From: Halogeometricum pallidum JCM 14848
Lineage (GTDB): Archaea > Halobacteriota > Halobacteria > Halobacteriales > Haloferacaceae
Length of the DNA: 64,000 bases
Direction: 5' to 3'
Assembly: GCF_000337095.1 (NCBI RefSeq)
Contig: NZ_AOIV01000025.1
Coordinates: 1-64,000, forward strand
Below the pieces are notes generated by a model. It had not been told where the DNA came from. It was given only the letters and a program-made list of their open reading frames with translations, and did no database searches. The position numbers were made by a program, and so were the translations under genes. This document shows, piece after piece, positions 27,123 through 36,366 of the stretch (positions are counted from its first letter, which is position 1; each line of letters opens with the position of its first letter).

Positions 27123-28013
27123 TCAGTAGTCCCGCTCCCGGAGTGCCACGTACGTCTTCCGCAGGGTGACGGGCGTCACGTCGGCGACCGCCGCCGCCTC
27201 CGCCTGCGTCACGTCCGCGTTGAGGTCGCGCGCGGCGGTGTACAGACAGCCTGCAGCGACGCCGCCGGGGTTCCGCCCCGTCGATATCCCCGCGTCCACG
27301 GCTTGCGCGACGTACTCGCGGGCCCGACGCTCCGCCTCGCGCGAGAGGTCGAGGCGGGTGGCGAACCGCGGGACGTACTCCGCGGGGTCGACGGGACCCA
27401 CCGGAAGCCCGAGTTCGCGGTTCAGGGCGTCGTACGCGGCGGTCTGCTCGGCTCTCGTCGCCTTCGCCTCGGCGACGACTTCGCCGACGGTGCGGGAGAC
27501 GTTCGCCGCGCGGCAGGCGGCGTAGACGCACGCGGCCGCGAAACCCTCCAGCGACCGCCCGCGCAGCAGGTCCTCCTTCTGCGCCGACCGGAACAGCGAG
27601 CAGGCGTGGTCGCGGATGCGCTCGGGAAGCGACAACGCGCTCGCGAGTCGGCGTATCTCGGTGAACGCGTACACCTGATTCCGCTCGCGTTTCGTGGAGA
27701 TGCGAGCGCGGTTGTGCTGGCGGCGGAGGCGAGCCATCTGACGGCGTTTCCGTCCCTTGAGACGCGTCGAACGACCGATTTCGGTCGAGAGGCCGCGGTC
27801 GTGCCGCGACCGGGTGAGCGGCGCGCCCGTGCGCTTGGGGTCGCTGGCGTCGTCGGCGAACGACCGCCACTCGGGGCCGTGGTCGATGGCGTACTCGGAG
27901 ACGACCAACCCGCAGTCGCCGCAGACCGTCTCGCGACCCTCGGCGTGGAGTCGGCCGTCGCACTCGGGGCAGGCGTTCGTCGTCGTCGCGTCGTCGGCGC
28001 GTGTTCCGGTCAT
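27123..28013 (-). CDS. tfb: Transcription initiation factor IIB (TFB)
   Basis: This 296-residue TFB recruits RNA polymerase to TBP-bound promoters. The zinc ribbon has CPEC and CGDC within the first 35 residues, followed by the B-finger/linker (EWRSFADDASDPKRTGAP, LSTEIGR) and two cyclin-like repeats; the second starts near SREAERRAREYVAQAV. Haloarchaea keep several TFBs with partly different promoter sets. The ATG at 28013 is used; the GTG just before it would add one residue. TATA-type GTTTAAATAC lies 25-35 nt upstream on the minus strand, flanked by an inverted repeat. It converges on the MinD-like gene. Confidence 0.95.
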   Translation of the reverse strand: MTGTRADDATTTNACPECDGRLHAEGRETVCGDCGLVVSEYAIDHGPEWRSFADDASDPKRTGAPLTRSRHDRGLSTEIGRSTRLKGRKRRQMARLRRQHNRARISTKRERNQVYAFTEIRRLASALSLPERIRDHACSLFRSAQKEDLLRGRSLEGFAAACVYAACRAANVSRTVGEVVAEAKATRAEQTAAYDALNRELGLPVGPVDPAEYVPRFATRLDLSREAERRAREYVAQAVDAGISTGRNPGGVAAGCLYTAARDLNADVTQAEAAAVADVTPVTLRKTYVALRERDY

Positions 28014-28029
28014 CACAATTGATACTAGC

Positions 28030-28056
28030 CTCCGATTGGGTATTTAAACATCGGAG
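28030..28056 (-). promoter_or_regulatory. tfb promoter TATA box inside a 7-bp inverted repeat
   Basis: CTCCGAT (28030-28036) and ATCGGAG (28050-28056) flank a 13-bp core that contains GTATTTAAAC; on the minus strand this is GTTTAAATAC, about 27-35 nt before the tfb ATG. A symmetric element centred on a TATA box suggests an operator for a dimeric regulator, perhaps TFB autoregulation; that is inference. Confidence 0.55.
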
Positions 28057-28174
28057 AAATAGCGCTGAAGCGCCGTAATCTGCCGAACAAACCGACCGGT
28101 CACCGGTACGCTTCAGTACCAAAATTGATAACTAACCGAAACCGCTTACTACCGCGTCGGCGTAGACGCCGCCG

Positions 28175-28717
28175 ATGGGACTAGCGGACATCGCGGCGGA
28201 GACGGCGGTGACGACGAGCAGACAGGAGGTGCGGGGCGTCGCCACGGTGGACGATACCGGCGTGAACCTCGACGCCCGACTGCGCGACCACGCGGACGCG
28301 CTCCCCTGCGCGCCGGAGGCGGCGGCGACGGTCGTCGAGCGGTACGTCGACGGCGACAGCGTCGGCGAGGCGGGACGGGCGGCCGCCGTCGCCCCCGTGA
28401 CGGCCGCGAAGGTGCTCCACCGCGCCGGCGTCGAGGGTGTCACCCCGCTCGCGCCGACGGCGCGGACGGTCCTCCGTGATTGGCTGTCAGGGAACCTCTC
28501 CCGCGCGGACGCGCTCGAACTCACGGGCGCCGATGAGGCCGAGTTCGCCCTCGCGGCCTACGTCGAGACGCACGACCCGGTCGCGGAACTCGTCGACGCG
28601 ACTCGACGCGACGCGGCGCGACCGCTCGGCGGCGACGCCCTCGTTCACAAACGCGACGCGCTCGGAGAGACGATGAGCGCGCCGACGGACCGCTTCTCTA
28701 GTAGCGTCCGCAACTGA
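28175..28717 (+). CDS. Conserved haloarchaeal protein, possibly HTH
   Basis: This 180-residue helical protein has two segments that look like helix-turn-helix units: SVGEAGRAAAVAPVTAAKVL and LSRADALELTGADEAEFALA. There are no membrane segments. I know of similar proteins next to haloarchaeal tfb genes but no assigned function; DNA binding is inferred from form only. Start ATG at 28175. The end of the gene, including its stop codon, falls in the left arm of a large inverted repeat. Confidence 0.65.
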   Translation: MGLADIAAETAVTTSRQEVRGVATVDDTGVNLDARLRDHADALPCAPEAAATVVERYVDGDSVGEAGRAAAVAPVTAAKVLHRAGVEGVTPLAPTARTVLRDWLSGNLSRADALELTGADEAEFALAAYVETHDPVAELVDATRRDAARPLGGDALVHKRDALGETMSAPTDRFSSSVRN

Positions 28718-28776
28718 ACGCATCCGACCGCACGACGTCGTGCGGTCGAGTGAGCGAAGACGTGCGGACGCTACTA
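28699..28776. terminator. Composite hairpin between convergent genes
   Basis: Outer arms TAGTAGCGTCCGCA (28699-28712) and its exact complement TGCGGACGCTACTA (28763-28776) enclose a perfect 24-bp palindrome at 28725-28748 with half-site CGACCGCACGAC. The two are almost concentric. It lies between a + gene ending at 28717 and a - gene ending at 28781. A bidirectional terminator is the likely role; a small palindromic mobile element is an alternative. Confidence 0.75.
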
Positions 28777-28780
28777 TAGC

Positions 28781-29566
28781 TCACTTCACGTATCGCTCGA
28801 CGCCCGAGAGGAGGCCGCCGCTCCCCACCGCCTCACTCACGTCGCGACCCACCGCGCCCGCCGCGAGGCGAGCGACGCCCTCGGCGAACGCCCCTCCCTC
28901 GTCGAGACACGACGGCACCGACGCGGGGTCGGTCACCTCCGAGGCGGGCACCGCGCAGTCGGCCGCCTCGAACGTCCCGCGCGTCGCGACGACGAAGTCG
29001 GCCCCGCTCCCGACGTGTTCGAGTCGCGTCCGCATCCGCTGGACGGCGTCCGCCCCGCGCGTCGTCCCCGGGGCGACGAGGACGACCCGGTCTGCGGCGC
29101 TCACCGCCGCGATGGCCTGGTTCGCGGCGACCGGCGGCACGTCGACCAGCACGTGGTCGAACCGCTCGCTCGCCCGCCCCAGTCGCGCCTCGAACCGCCG
29201 CGCGGCGTCGGGCGCCTTCGCCCGCGCGAATCGTTCGAGGGGGGCGAACGCCGGGCAGACGGAGACGCCGCCGGGAGCGTCGCAGTCCAGCGTCGTCAGC
29301 GCGTCCGACAGCGGTGCGTCGGCCTCGTCGGTCAACAGCGCGGTCAGATCGGGGTCGATTCGGCCGTCGAGGAGGTCCGCGAGCCCCTGCGTCGCGAACG
29401 CGGCGTCGAACACGCCCACGTCCGCGCCGTCCGCGGCGAGGGCCGCGGCCGCCTCCAGCGTACACCGCGTGGTCCCTGCACCGCCGACGGCGCCGACGAA
29501 GGCCGCGATGCCCGCGCCGCCCGTCCGGTCGCCGTCGTCTCCGCCCTCCCTCTCTGCGTCGTGCAT
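28781..29566 (-). CDS. MinD/ParA-like protein with degenerate P-loop
   Basis: This 261-residue relative of MinD/ParA ATPases follows the fold order: strand IAAFVGAVGGAGTTRCTLE at ~19, an Asp in VGVFDAAFATQGLADLL, and VLVDVPPVAANQAIAAV corresponding to switch II, then ADRVVLVAPGTTRGADAVQR. The Walker A loop is GAVGGAGTTR: both conserved lysines of KGGxGKT are missing (Val and Thr). It may bind nucleotide weakly or act as a pseudo-ATPase partner of the intact MinD-like protein at 26364. Residues 1-17 are an acidic tail. Start ATG 29566. Confidence 0.75.
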   Translation of the reverse strand: MHDAEREGGDDGDRTGGAGIAAFVGAVGGAGTTRCTLEAAAALAADGADVGVFDAAFATQGLADLLDGRIDPDLTALLTDEADAPLSDALTTLDCDAPGGVSVCPAFAPLERFARAKAPDAARRFEARLGRASERFDHVLVDVPPVAANQAIAAVSAADRVVLVAPGTTRGADAVQRMRTRLEHVGSGADFVVATRGTFEAADCAVPASEVTDPASVPSCLDEGGAFAEGVARLAAGAVGRDVSEAVGSGGLLSGVERYVK

Positions 29567-29712
29567 ACGTCCGGTGGTCGCTTTCTCCTCCTAAAACATC
29601 CGGTTCTGGTGAACATACAATCTATTTGATTTTATAGACCGACACGAACTCGTGGCGACCGAGAATCCCACTGCGCGAAACACTTAACAACTCCAATCAG
29701 GTTTTAAATGAC

Positions 29713-31955
29713 ATGACTCGCGGTGCGGAGGCTATCTCGGTGCTCTACGTCGGCGACGACCTCCACTCCGACGAGGGCGCGGCTTCGTCGCTCGAACGCG
29801 AGGACGATCGGTTCTCCGTCACCGTGGCGGCCGGCGTTCGGGCGGGACTCGACGCACTGGCCGACGGCGGGTTCGACTGCGTCGTCAGCGACCACGACCC
29901 GCCGGGCACGGACGGACTGGCGCTCCTCGAAGCGGTCCGGCGCGGCCGACCCTCGTTCCCTTTCGTCCTCTTCACCGCCGACGGCGACGAGGCGGTGGCG
30001 AGCGAGGCCATTTCGGCCGGCGTCACCGACTACGTGCGGGCGAACGGGGCGGATTCGCACAAGACGCTCGCCGACCGCGTCCGCGAGGCCGTCGACCGCC
30101 CTCGATCGGAGATACGCGCGACGGCCCGCGGGCAGGCCGAGGCCGTCGTCGAACACTCGCCGGACGCCGTCCTCGTGAGCGTCGACCGGAGATTCGTCTT
30201 CGTCAATCCGGCCGCCGTGGACCTGTTCGGCGCCGCCGACGAGGCGGATCTGCTGGGACGGAGCATCTCCGAGTTGGTCCCGCCGGAGCGTCGAGCGGAG
30301 GTCGAAGCGGGACTCGCGCGACTCGAAGCCGGGGCGGAACCCGACTCGCGGGTCCGCCAGGCAATGCGGACGCTCGACGGGCGGACGTTTCCCGTCGAGG
30401 TGACCGCACAACCCGTCACGTGGGACGACACCCCCGGCGGGGTCGCCATCGTCCGCGACGTCTCCGAGCGAGAGGTGCGGGAGGACGAACGGACGCGGTA
30501 CGCCGCTGCCTTCGCCGAGGCGATGGACGCTATCGTCGTCGCCGACGACGAGGGCGCGTACGTCGACGCCAACCGGAGCGCCTGCGAACTGTTCGGCGTC
30601 CCTCGCGAGGAACTGCTCGGGATGCGAATCGGCGACTTCGCCGACGAGGACTACGAGACGGACGACGCGTGGTCGGAGTTCCTCTCTTCGGGCGAGGACA
30701 GGGGCGTGTTCTCGCTCCGCAGACCGGACGGCGAGCGGCGAATCGTCGAGTACGCGGCGACGCGGGACGTCGTCCCCGGCGAACACCTCTCGGTGCTGCG
30801 AGACGTGACCGACCGCATCCGACTGACCGAACGGCGGCAGGCCGAACACGACGCCTTAGAGCGGATGTACCGCGTCACCGCCGACCGGGAGGCCTCGTTC
30901 GAGGAGAAGGTGCGGCGACTGCTCGAACTCGGCACGGAGTATCTGGACGTGCCGTACGGCTTCCTGACGCGCATCGAGAACGGGACGCAGACTATCGTCC
31001 ACTCCGCCGGCGGCCACGAGTCGCTCCAACCCGGCGAGTCGGCCCCGCTCTCGCGGGCGTACTGCCGGAAGGTCGTCGGAGACGAGGAACTCGTCGCGGT
31101 GCGGGACGCGGAGGGGGAGGGGTGGTCGGACGACCCGGCGTACGAGACGTTCGGCCTCGGCTGTTACATCGGCGCGCGGGTCGTCACCGCCGACGACCTG
31201 TACGGAACGTTCTGCTTCGCGGTGACGACCCGCGCGCCGAATCGTTCTCCGACGGCGAGCAAGCCATCGTGGAACTGATGGCGGGATGGGTCGCCTACGA
31301 ACTGGAACGCCGGGAGCACACGCGCGAACTCCGGAGCCAGACCGACCGTCTGGACGAGTTCGCCTCGATGGTGAGCCACGACCTCAGAAACCCGCTGTCG
31401 GTCGCCAGCGGCTACCTCGAACTCGCGCGCGAGGACGGCGACCCCGAGCAGTTCGACCGCATCGAGACGGCGCTCGACCGCATGGACCGCATCGTCGGCG
31501 ACCTGCTGTACCTCGCGCGGGAGAACGAACAGATACGCGAACCGGAACCCGTCGACCTCGACGAGGCGGTTCGACGGGCCTGGGAGACGGTCGACGGCGC
31601 CGATCGGGAGGCGACGCTCGTCGTCGAGGGTGACCTCGGCGCGGTCACCGCCGACCCGAACCGACTGGCTCAACTCCTGGAGAACGTCTTCCGGAACAGC
31701 CTCGAACACGCCGGCGCCGGCGTCCGCATCCGCGTCGCCCCGACGGACGACGGCTTCGCCATCGAGGACGACGGACCCGGCATCCCGCCGGAGCGACGCG
31801 AGGAGGTGTTCGAACAGGGGTTCACGACGCGCCGCGAGGGGACCGGGTTCGGTCTCGCCATCGTGCGGCAGATAGCCGACGGACACGGCTGGACCGTCTC
31901 GGTCACCGACGGCGAGGCGGGCGGCGCGCGCTTCGAGATGAGCGGCGTGCGGTGA
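29713..31955 (+). pseudogene. Sensor histidine kinase (receiver-PAS-PAS-GAF-HisKA), frameshifted
   Basis: This is a ~745-residue sensor kinase broken into two frames. Frame 1 from ATG 29713 holds a receiver-like domain (CVVSDHDPPGTDG with the phospho-acceptor Asp), PAS at about 135-245 and 255-370, and most of a GAF domain. At about 31228-31231 the frame is lost; the remainder of GAF (EQAIVELMAGWVAYELERR), H-box SHDLRNPL, N-box NVFRNSLEH, G1 DDGPGIPPE and G2 GTGFGLAI continue in frame 3 to 31955. Adding one C in the CCC run restores a single ORF, so this is either a recent mutation or a sequencing error. Downstream codons show no other damage. Confidence 0.85.
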
Positions 31956-31966
31956 TTTCGGCGCGC

Positions 31967-33547
31967 CTACCGCGGAAGCGGGACTTCGACCAGCGCCATC
32001 TCGTCGCTCTCGACGGCTTCCGTCAGCGCCGACTCGACCTCCTCCCACGACTCGGGTCGGTATCTCTCGATGCCGAAACTCTCCGCGAACGTTCCGAAGT
32101 CGGGGTTCGTCAACTCGGTCCCGAAGTGCTCGCCGGTGTGTTCGGTCTGCTTCTCGGAGATGAGGCCGTAGTCGTCGTCGGTGAAGACGACGACGGTGAA
32201 CCCGAGGTCGAGGCGGGTGGCCGTCTCCAACTCCGCGGCGTTCATCATGAACCCGCCGTCGCCGGTGGCGACGACGACGTTCCCGTCCACGGCGAGGTCG
32301 GCGGCGACGCCGCCGGGGACGGCGATACCCATCGACGCGAGGCCGTTCGAGATGATGCAGGTGTTCGGTTCGTACGTCGGGTAGTGCTGCGCGATGGCCA
32401 TCTTGTGGCTCCCGACGTCGGAGATGAGCACGTCCTCGTCGGCGAGCGTCTCGCGGAGGTACGGCAGCGTCCCCTTCACCGAGAGCGGGTCGTCGGCGTC
32501 GGGTTTCGTCGTGACGTGGTCGATTATCGTCTCGCGGTACTCCTCGCACCAGTCCGTCTTGCGGACGTCATCTAACCGCTCGGCCAACCCTTCGAGCGTC
32601 GCGGAGATGTCGGCGACGATTTCGACGTCGGGGTTGTAGTGGTGGTACACCTCGGCGGGTTCGTGGTCGACGTGGACGATGTCGGTGTCGAGGTGGGGGT
32701 TCCACGACTTCGGGTCGTGCTCGGCGATGTCGTAGCCGACGGCGACGACGCAGTCGGCGCGTTCGATGGCCTCGCCGGCCTCCTCGTTCGGTCCCGAATC
32801 GAGCGTCAGAAGCGAGTTATCGAGACGGTCCGACACCGCCCCCTTGCCCATGTAGGTGGCGACGACGGGCATCCCGGCGCGTTCGACGAGTTCGCGGAGG
32901 CCCTCCGCGGTGCGGGTGCGGACCGCGCCGTTGCCCGCGAGCACCAGCGGGTTCTCCGCCTTGTCGATGCGGTCGGCCGCGCGTTCGAGCGACTGCTCGT
33001 CGGGGTCGGCGCGGCGGACGGGTTCGCGCGTCGGGAGGGGTTCGCCCTCGACGGAGTCGGCGGCCACGTCCTCGGGGAACTCGACGTGCGTCGCGCCGGG
33101 CTTCTCGTACTCGGCGAGTTTGAACGCCTTCCGAACCGACTCGGCGACCGTCTCGCCCTCGGCTATCTGCGTGTTCCACTTCACCACCGGCTCGAACATG
33201 TCGACGATGTCCAGCGCCTGGTGGCTCTCCTTGTGGAGTCGCTCGCGGCCGCCCTGTCCCGTGATAGCGACGAGGGGTGATTTGTCGAGGTGCGCGTCGG
33301 CGACGCCCGTGAGGAGGTTCGTCGCCCCCGGCCCCAGCGTGGACAGACAGACGCCCGCCTCGCCCGTGAGGCGGCCGTGCACGTCCGCCATGAACGCCGC
33401 TCCCTGCTCGTGTCTGACGGGGATGAACCGGATGTCGGAGTCCCGCAGTGCGAACAGCAGGTCCTCCAACTCCTCGCCGGGGACGCCGAACACGTCCTCG
33501 ACGCCCTCGGCCTCCAGACACTCGACGAGGAGGTCGGCGGCGTTCAT
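31967..33547 (-). CDS. Thiamine-diphosphate-dependent enzyme, acetolactate synthase-like
   Basis: This 526-residue TPP enzyme has the three-domain order of the acetohydroxyacid synthase family. The activating Glu47 is in VRHEQGAAFMADVHGR, the central FAD-like domain spans ~190-330, and the TPP/Mg2+ motif is ATGDGGFMMNAAELETA, ending near TDDDYGLI. It resembles IlvB/AlsS-type synthases, which condense two pyruvates to acetolactate, but no small regulatory subunit (IlvN) or ilvC is nearby, so a catabolic or other 2-oxo acid decarboxylase role is possible. Stop codons of this gene and the frameshifted kinase are 11 bp apart. Confidence 0.85.
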   Translation of the reverse strand: MNAADLLVECLEAEGVEDVFGVPGEELEDLLFALRDSDIRFIPVRHEQGAAFMADVHGRLTGEAGVCLSTLGPGATNLLTGVADAHLDKSPLVAITGQGGRERLHKESHQALDIVDMFEPVVKWNTQIAEGETVAESVRKAFKLAEYEKPGATHVEFPEDVAADSVEGEPLPTREPVRRADPDEQSLERAADRIDKAENPLVLAGNGAVRTRTAEGLRELVERAGMPVVATYMGKGAVSDRLDNSLLTLDSGPNEEAGEAIERADCVVAVGYDIAEHDPKSWNPHLDTDIVHVDHEPAEVYHHYNPDVEIVADISATLEGLAERLDDVRKTDWCEEYRETIIDHVTTKPDADDPLSVKGTLPYLRETLADEDVLISDVGSHKMAIAQHYPTYEPNTCIISNGLASMGIAVPGGVAADLAVDGNVVVATGDGGFMMNAAELETATRLDLGFTVVVFTDDDYGLISEKQTEHTGEHFGTELTNPDFGTFAESFGIERYRPESWEEVESALTEAVESDEMALVEVPLPR

Positions 33548-33713
33548 CGCGACTGTGTCCCCGCTGATTCGGGGTTCGGTGCGGGGGCGCTCGCGGCGTC
33601 GTCGCTGCGGCTACGTCCGTTCATACTTCGTTTTCACGCGGCGGTGACAAGAACGTGTTCGCCGTTCGAGCATCGGTTCTTCCGTCCGGCGTCTTCCGCT
33701 CGGTCCGACCCGC

Positions 33714-34133
33714 TCAGCCCTCGATGCGTCCGGCGATGTCGTCCAGTTCCTCGTCGGAGAGGTCCGGGCGCTCGCCGACGACGCCGTGGATGGGGCCGCC
33801 GCCGTCGCCGTCGAATCGCGGCACGAGGTGGACGTGGACGTGCGGCACCTCCTGGCCGGCCGCCTCGCCGTCGTTGACGCCGACGGTGAGACCGTCCGCG
33901 TCGACGGCGTCCTCCACGCGCGGTCCGAGTTCGTCCACGGCGGCCCAGAGGTCGGTCGCCACGCCGTCGGGCAGGTCGCGGAGGCGTTCGTGCGCCTCCT
34001 TCGGGACGACGAGGGTGTGACCGGGCGCGAGGGGGTTCGCGTCGAGGAACGCGAGCACGGTGTCCGTCTCGTAGACGATTCGCGCGGGGATGTCGCCCGC
34101 GACAATCTGCTCGAAGATAGTGGGTTCGCTCAC
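33714..34133 (-). CDS. HIT family protein
   Basis: This 139-residue histidine-triad nucleotide-binding protein has the catalytic motif VPHVHVHLVPR near residue ~95 and FLDANPLAPGHTLVVPKEAHE in the N-terminal half. Members hydrolyse nucleoside phosphoramidates or dinucleotides. The GTG at 34133 (reading VSEPTIFEQIVAGDIPARIV) is preferred, because homologues begin right before the TIFEQI segment; a TTG at 34160 would add nine residues without support. It is divergent from the PiT gene at 34242. Confidence 0.9.
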   Translation of the reverse strand: MSEPTIFEQIVAGDIPARIVYETDTVLAFLDANPLAPGHTLVVPKEAHERLRDLPDGVATDLWAAVDELGPRVEDAVDADGLTVGVNDGEAAGQEVPHVHVHLVPRFDGDGGGPIHGVVGERPDLSDEELDDIAGRIEG

Positions 34134-34241
34134 GTGGGACTCGTCGGGAGGATTCGGCAAGTAAATTCGGGTCCGCGGCGTCGGCGCGGGTTGCGGGGAA
34201 CACCGTTTTGTACGCGTGGGCGAAACGACCGCCGCATTCGT

Positions 34242-35492
34242 ATGCTCTCAACACTCGGTATCGCCGGAATCATCGTCGCCGTGTTCGTCGGGTTCAACAT
34301 CGGCGGGTCGTCGACGGGCGTCGCGTTCGGGCCGTCGGTCGGAAGCCGACTGGTCCGCAAGGCGACGGCGGCGACGCTGTTCACGTCCTTTGCGCTCGTG
34401 GGCGCGTGGACGGTCGGCCGCAACGTTATCGACACGATGAGCAGCAGTATCGTCCCGGCGGCGCAGTTCTCTCCGGTCGCGAGCGTCGGCGTCCTCTTCT
34501 TCACGGGACTGTCGCTCCTCATCTCGAATCTCTACGGCGTCCCGGCGTCCACCTCGATGACCGCCGTCGGGGCCATCGTGGGGTTGGGGCTGGCGACGGG
34601 GACGCTCAACGAGGCGCTGATGTTCACCATCGTCTCGGCGTGGATCGTCGCCCCTCTCGTCGGCTTCGTCTCCGGCGCGCTCATCGGTCGGTACGCCTAC
34701 CCGTATCTCGACCGCCGGTTCGCGTTCACGCGGTTCGAGTCGCATCTGTTGGTCGTCGACGACTCGGGGTCGGTGCCGCGCCCGACGTTCAACGACGAGG
34801 CGTCGCCCCGCGACATCGTCGGGTCGGTCGTCGTCGTGTTGATCGCCTGCTACATGGGCTTCTCCGCGGGCGCGTCGAACGCGGCCAACGCCGTCGCGCC
34901 GTTGGTCGGCGCGGGGGGACCGCTGACCGTCGACCAAGGGGTGCTGTTGGCCGTCGGCGCGTTCGGTCTCGGCAGTTTCACCATCGCCCGCCGAACGCTC
35001 GACACCGTCGGCGACGACATCACCGAACTCCCGATTCTGGCCGCCCTCATCGTCTCCGCCGTCGGCGGCACCATCATCACGGTGCTGTCGGTGCTCGGCA
35101 TCCCGGCGAGTCTGGCCGTCAGCACGACGTGCTGTATCATCGGTCTCGGCTGGGGTCGCGCGAGTCGGGTGGCGACGGTGGTCGAACTGGCGACCCCCGC
35201 CGAGACCGGCGACGACGTGGAGGTCTCGACGGGTGCGCTCGTCACCTCGCGCGACGAGGACGTGCCGACGAGTCCGACCGTCGGCGACCTCGCGCGCGGG
35301 GAGGACCCCCCCGAGAAGTCCTCGGACGAGGAGATACCCGAGGTTCCGGGCATCGGCGCGGCGGACGCGGCCGAACTGGACCGCAAGAGCCTGTTCGACC
35401 CGAGCGCGGTCAAGCGCATCGCCGTGCTGTGGGTCCTCACGCCGTCGCTGGCCGTCGCCGGGTCGTACCCGCTGTTTCTCCTGGTCCTGTGA
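34242..35492 (+). CDS. PiT family inorganic phosphate transporter (with central insert)
   Basis: This 416-residue integral membrane protein has two inverted half-repeats. PiT signatures are GFNIGGSSTGVAFGP at the start and ACYMGFSAGASNAANAVAPL (residues ~205-225) in the second half. A hydrophilic, acidic insert with GDDVEVSTGALVTSRDED and a proline-rich turn occupies about 325-385 before the last helices, more than in bacterial PitA. It moves phosphate, probably with a cation (Na+ in haloarchaea is inference). No phoU-like regulator lies next to it. The ATG at 34242 was chosen by TTTTGTACG upstream and by family length. Confidence 0.9.
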   Translation: MLSTLGIAGIIVAVFVGFNIGGSSTGVAFGPSVGSRLVRKATAATLFTSFALVGAWTVGRNVIDTMSSSIVPAAQFSPVASVGVLFFTGLSLLISNLYGVPASTSMTAVGAIVGLGLATGTLNEALMFTIVSAWIVAPLVGFVSGALIGRYAYPYLDRRFAFTRFESHLLVVDDSGSVPRPTFNDEASPRDIVGSVVVVLIACYMGFSAGASNAANAVAPLVGAGGPLTVDQGVLLAVGAFGLGSFTIARRTLDTVGDDITELPILAALIVSAVGGTIITVLSVLGIPASLAVSTTCCIIGLGWGRASRVATVVELATPAETGDDVEVSTGALVTSRDEDVPTSPTVGDLARGEDPPEKSSDEEIPEVPGIGAADAAELDRKSLFDPSAVKRIAVLWVLTPSLAVAGSYPLFLLVL

Positions 35493-35525
35493 CGGGCCGC
35501 GGCGGCCCCTCGACCCGCGTTCGAG

Positions 35526-36185
35526 TCAGGGCAGTCGCGCCCGAATCGCCTCGCGGTACTCCTCGTCGGTGTAGCCGAGGCGGGAGAGCCAGACGTCCTG
35601 ATAGGAGGGGTGCAGGAGGGGCAGAAGCGTCGCGTCGAACGCGTCGAGTTCGACCGGTTCCAAGACCGAATCGACGAAGCCGTCGAGCGTCCGCCCGTCG
35701 AAGGCGAGCATCGTCGCCGTCGCGTGCTTGCCCGTCGCGACGACCATCTCGGGTTCTATCGCGTCCAGTTCCGTCTCGAGGTGCGGCCGGCAGTTCGCCC
35801 GCTCTTCGTCCGTCGGTTCGCGGTTCGACCCCTCGCCGTCGCACGGGAAGCACTTCACCGCGTTCGTGTAGTAGGCGTCGGGGTGGCCGGCGTCGGCCAG
35901 CAGTCGGCGGACGCGGCCGCCCGAGTGCCGCGTCGTGTACGCCATCCCGGTGTAGTTGCCGCCGCGCCACTCCTCGGCGTCGGGGTTACCCGCGCCGGGC
36001 GCCTCGCCGACGACGACCACCGACGCGTCCCGCGGGCCGTTGCCCCACGAGATTCGGTTCCGGCAGGCGACGAGGTCCGGACACCGCGAACAGCCCTCCT
36101 CGACGACGAACGCCGACTCGGCGTCCGGGACTGACGGCTCCTCGGACGTGCGCGGGCCGCCGGTCCGACGGTCTGAATCGGTCAT
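35526..36185 (-). CDS. Uracil-DNA glycosylase, family 4/5 type
   Basis: This 219-residue base-excision glycosylase has a [4Fe-4S]-type cysteine set: CSRCPDLVAC and VKCFPC. Family motifs are GEAPGAGNPDAEEWRGGNYTG (motif 1, uracil pocket) and LPLLHPSYQD (motif 3, HPS). It removes uracil that arises from cytosine deamination. The N-terminal 30 residues are disordered (SDRRTGGPRTSEE). The ATG at 36185 is the natural start; the upstream ORF extension is promoter DNA. It converges on the PiT gene. Confidence 0.85.
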   Translation of the reverse strand: MTDSDRRTGGPRTSEEPSVPDAESAFVVEEGCSRCPDLVACRNRISWGNGPRDASVVVVGEAPGAGNPDAEEWRGGNYTGMAYTTRHSGGRVRRLLADAGHPDAYYTNAVKCFPCDGEGSNREPTDEERANCRPHLETELDAIEPEMVVATGKHATATMLAFDGRTLDGFVDSVLEPVELDAFDATLLPLLHPSYQDVWLSRLGYTDEEYREAIRARLP

Positions 36186-36366
36186 CCACCGAATGCGCAC
36201 GCCCGGGCGTGATAGCTGAATCGGCACGGGACCGTCCGCGTTGCGAGGACCGCTTCGACGGTCGTTCCGCGAGCAGATGCGACAGGCTCCGACAGGTCCG
36301 TATGTAGCTTTTGGCCCACCTTCATTACGATCTCTGTCGGCAGTACAGATAGAATCAATATCTCCG

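Noticed and set aside
34133-34160. Nine-residue N-terminal extension of the HIT protein from TTG
   Set aside because: It lacks family support and uses a rare start; GTG 34133 places the start directly before the conserved TIFEQI segment.
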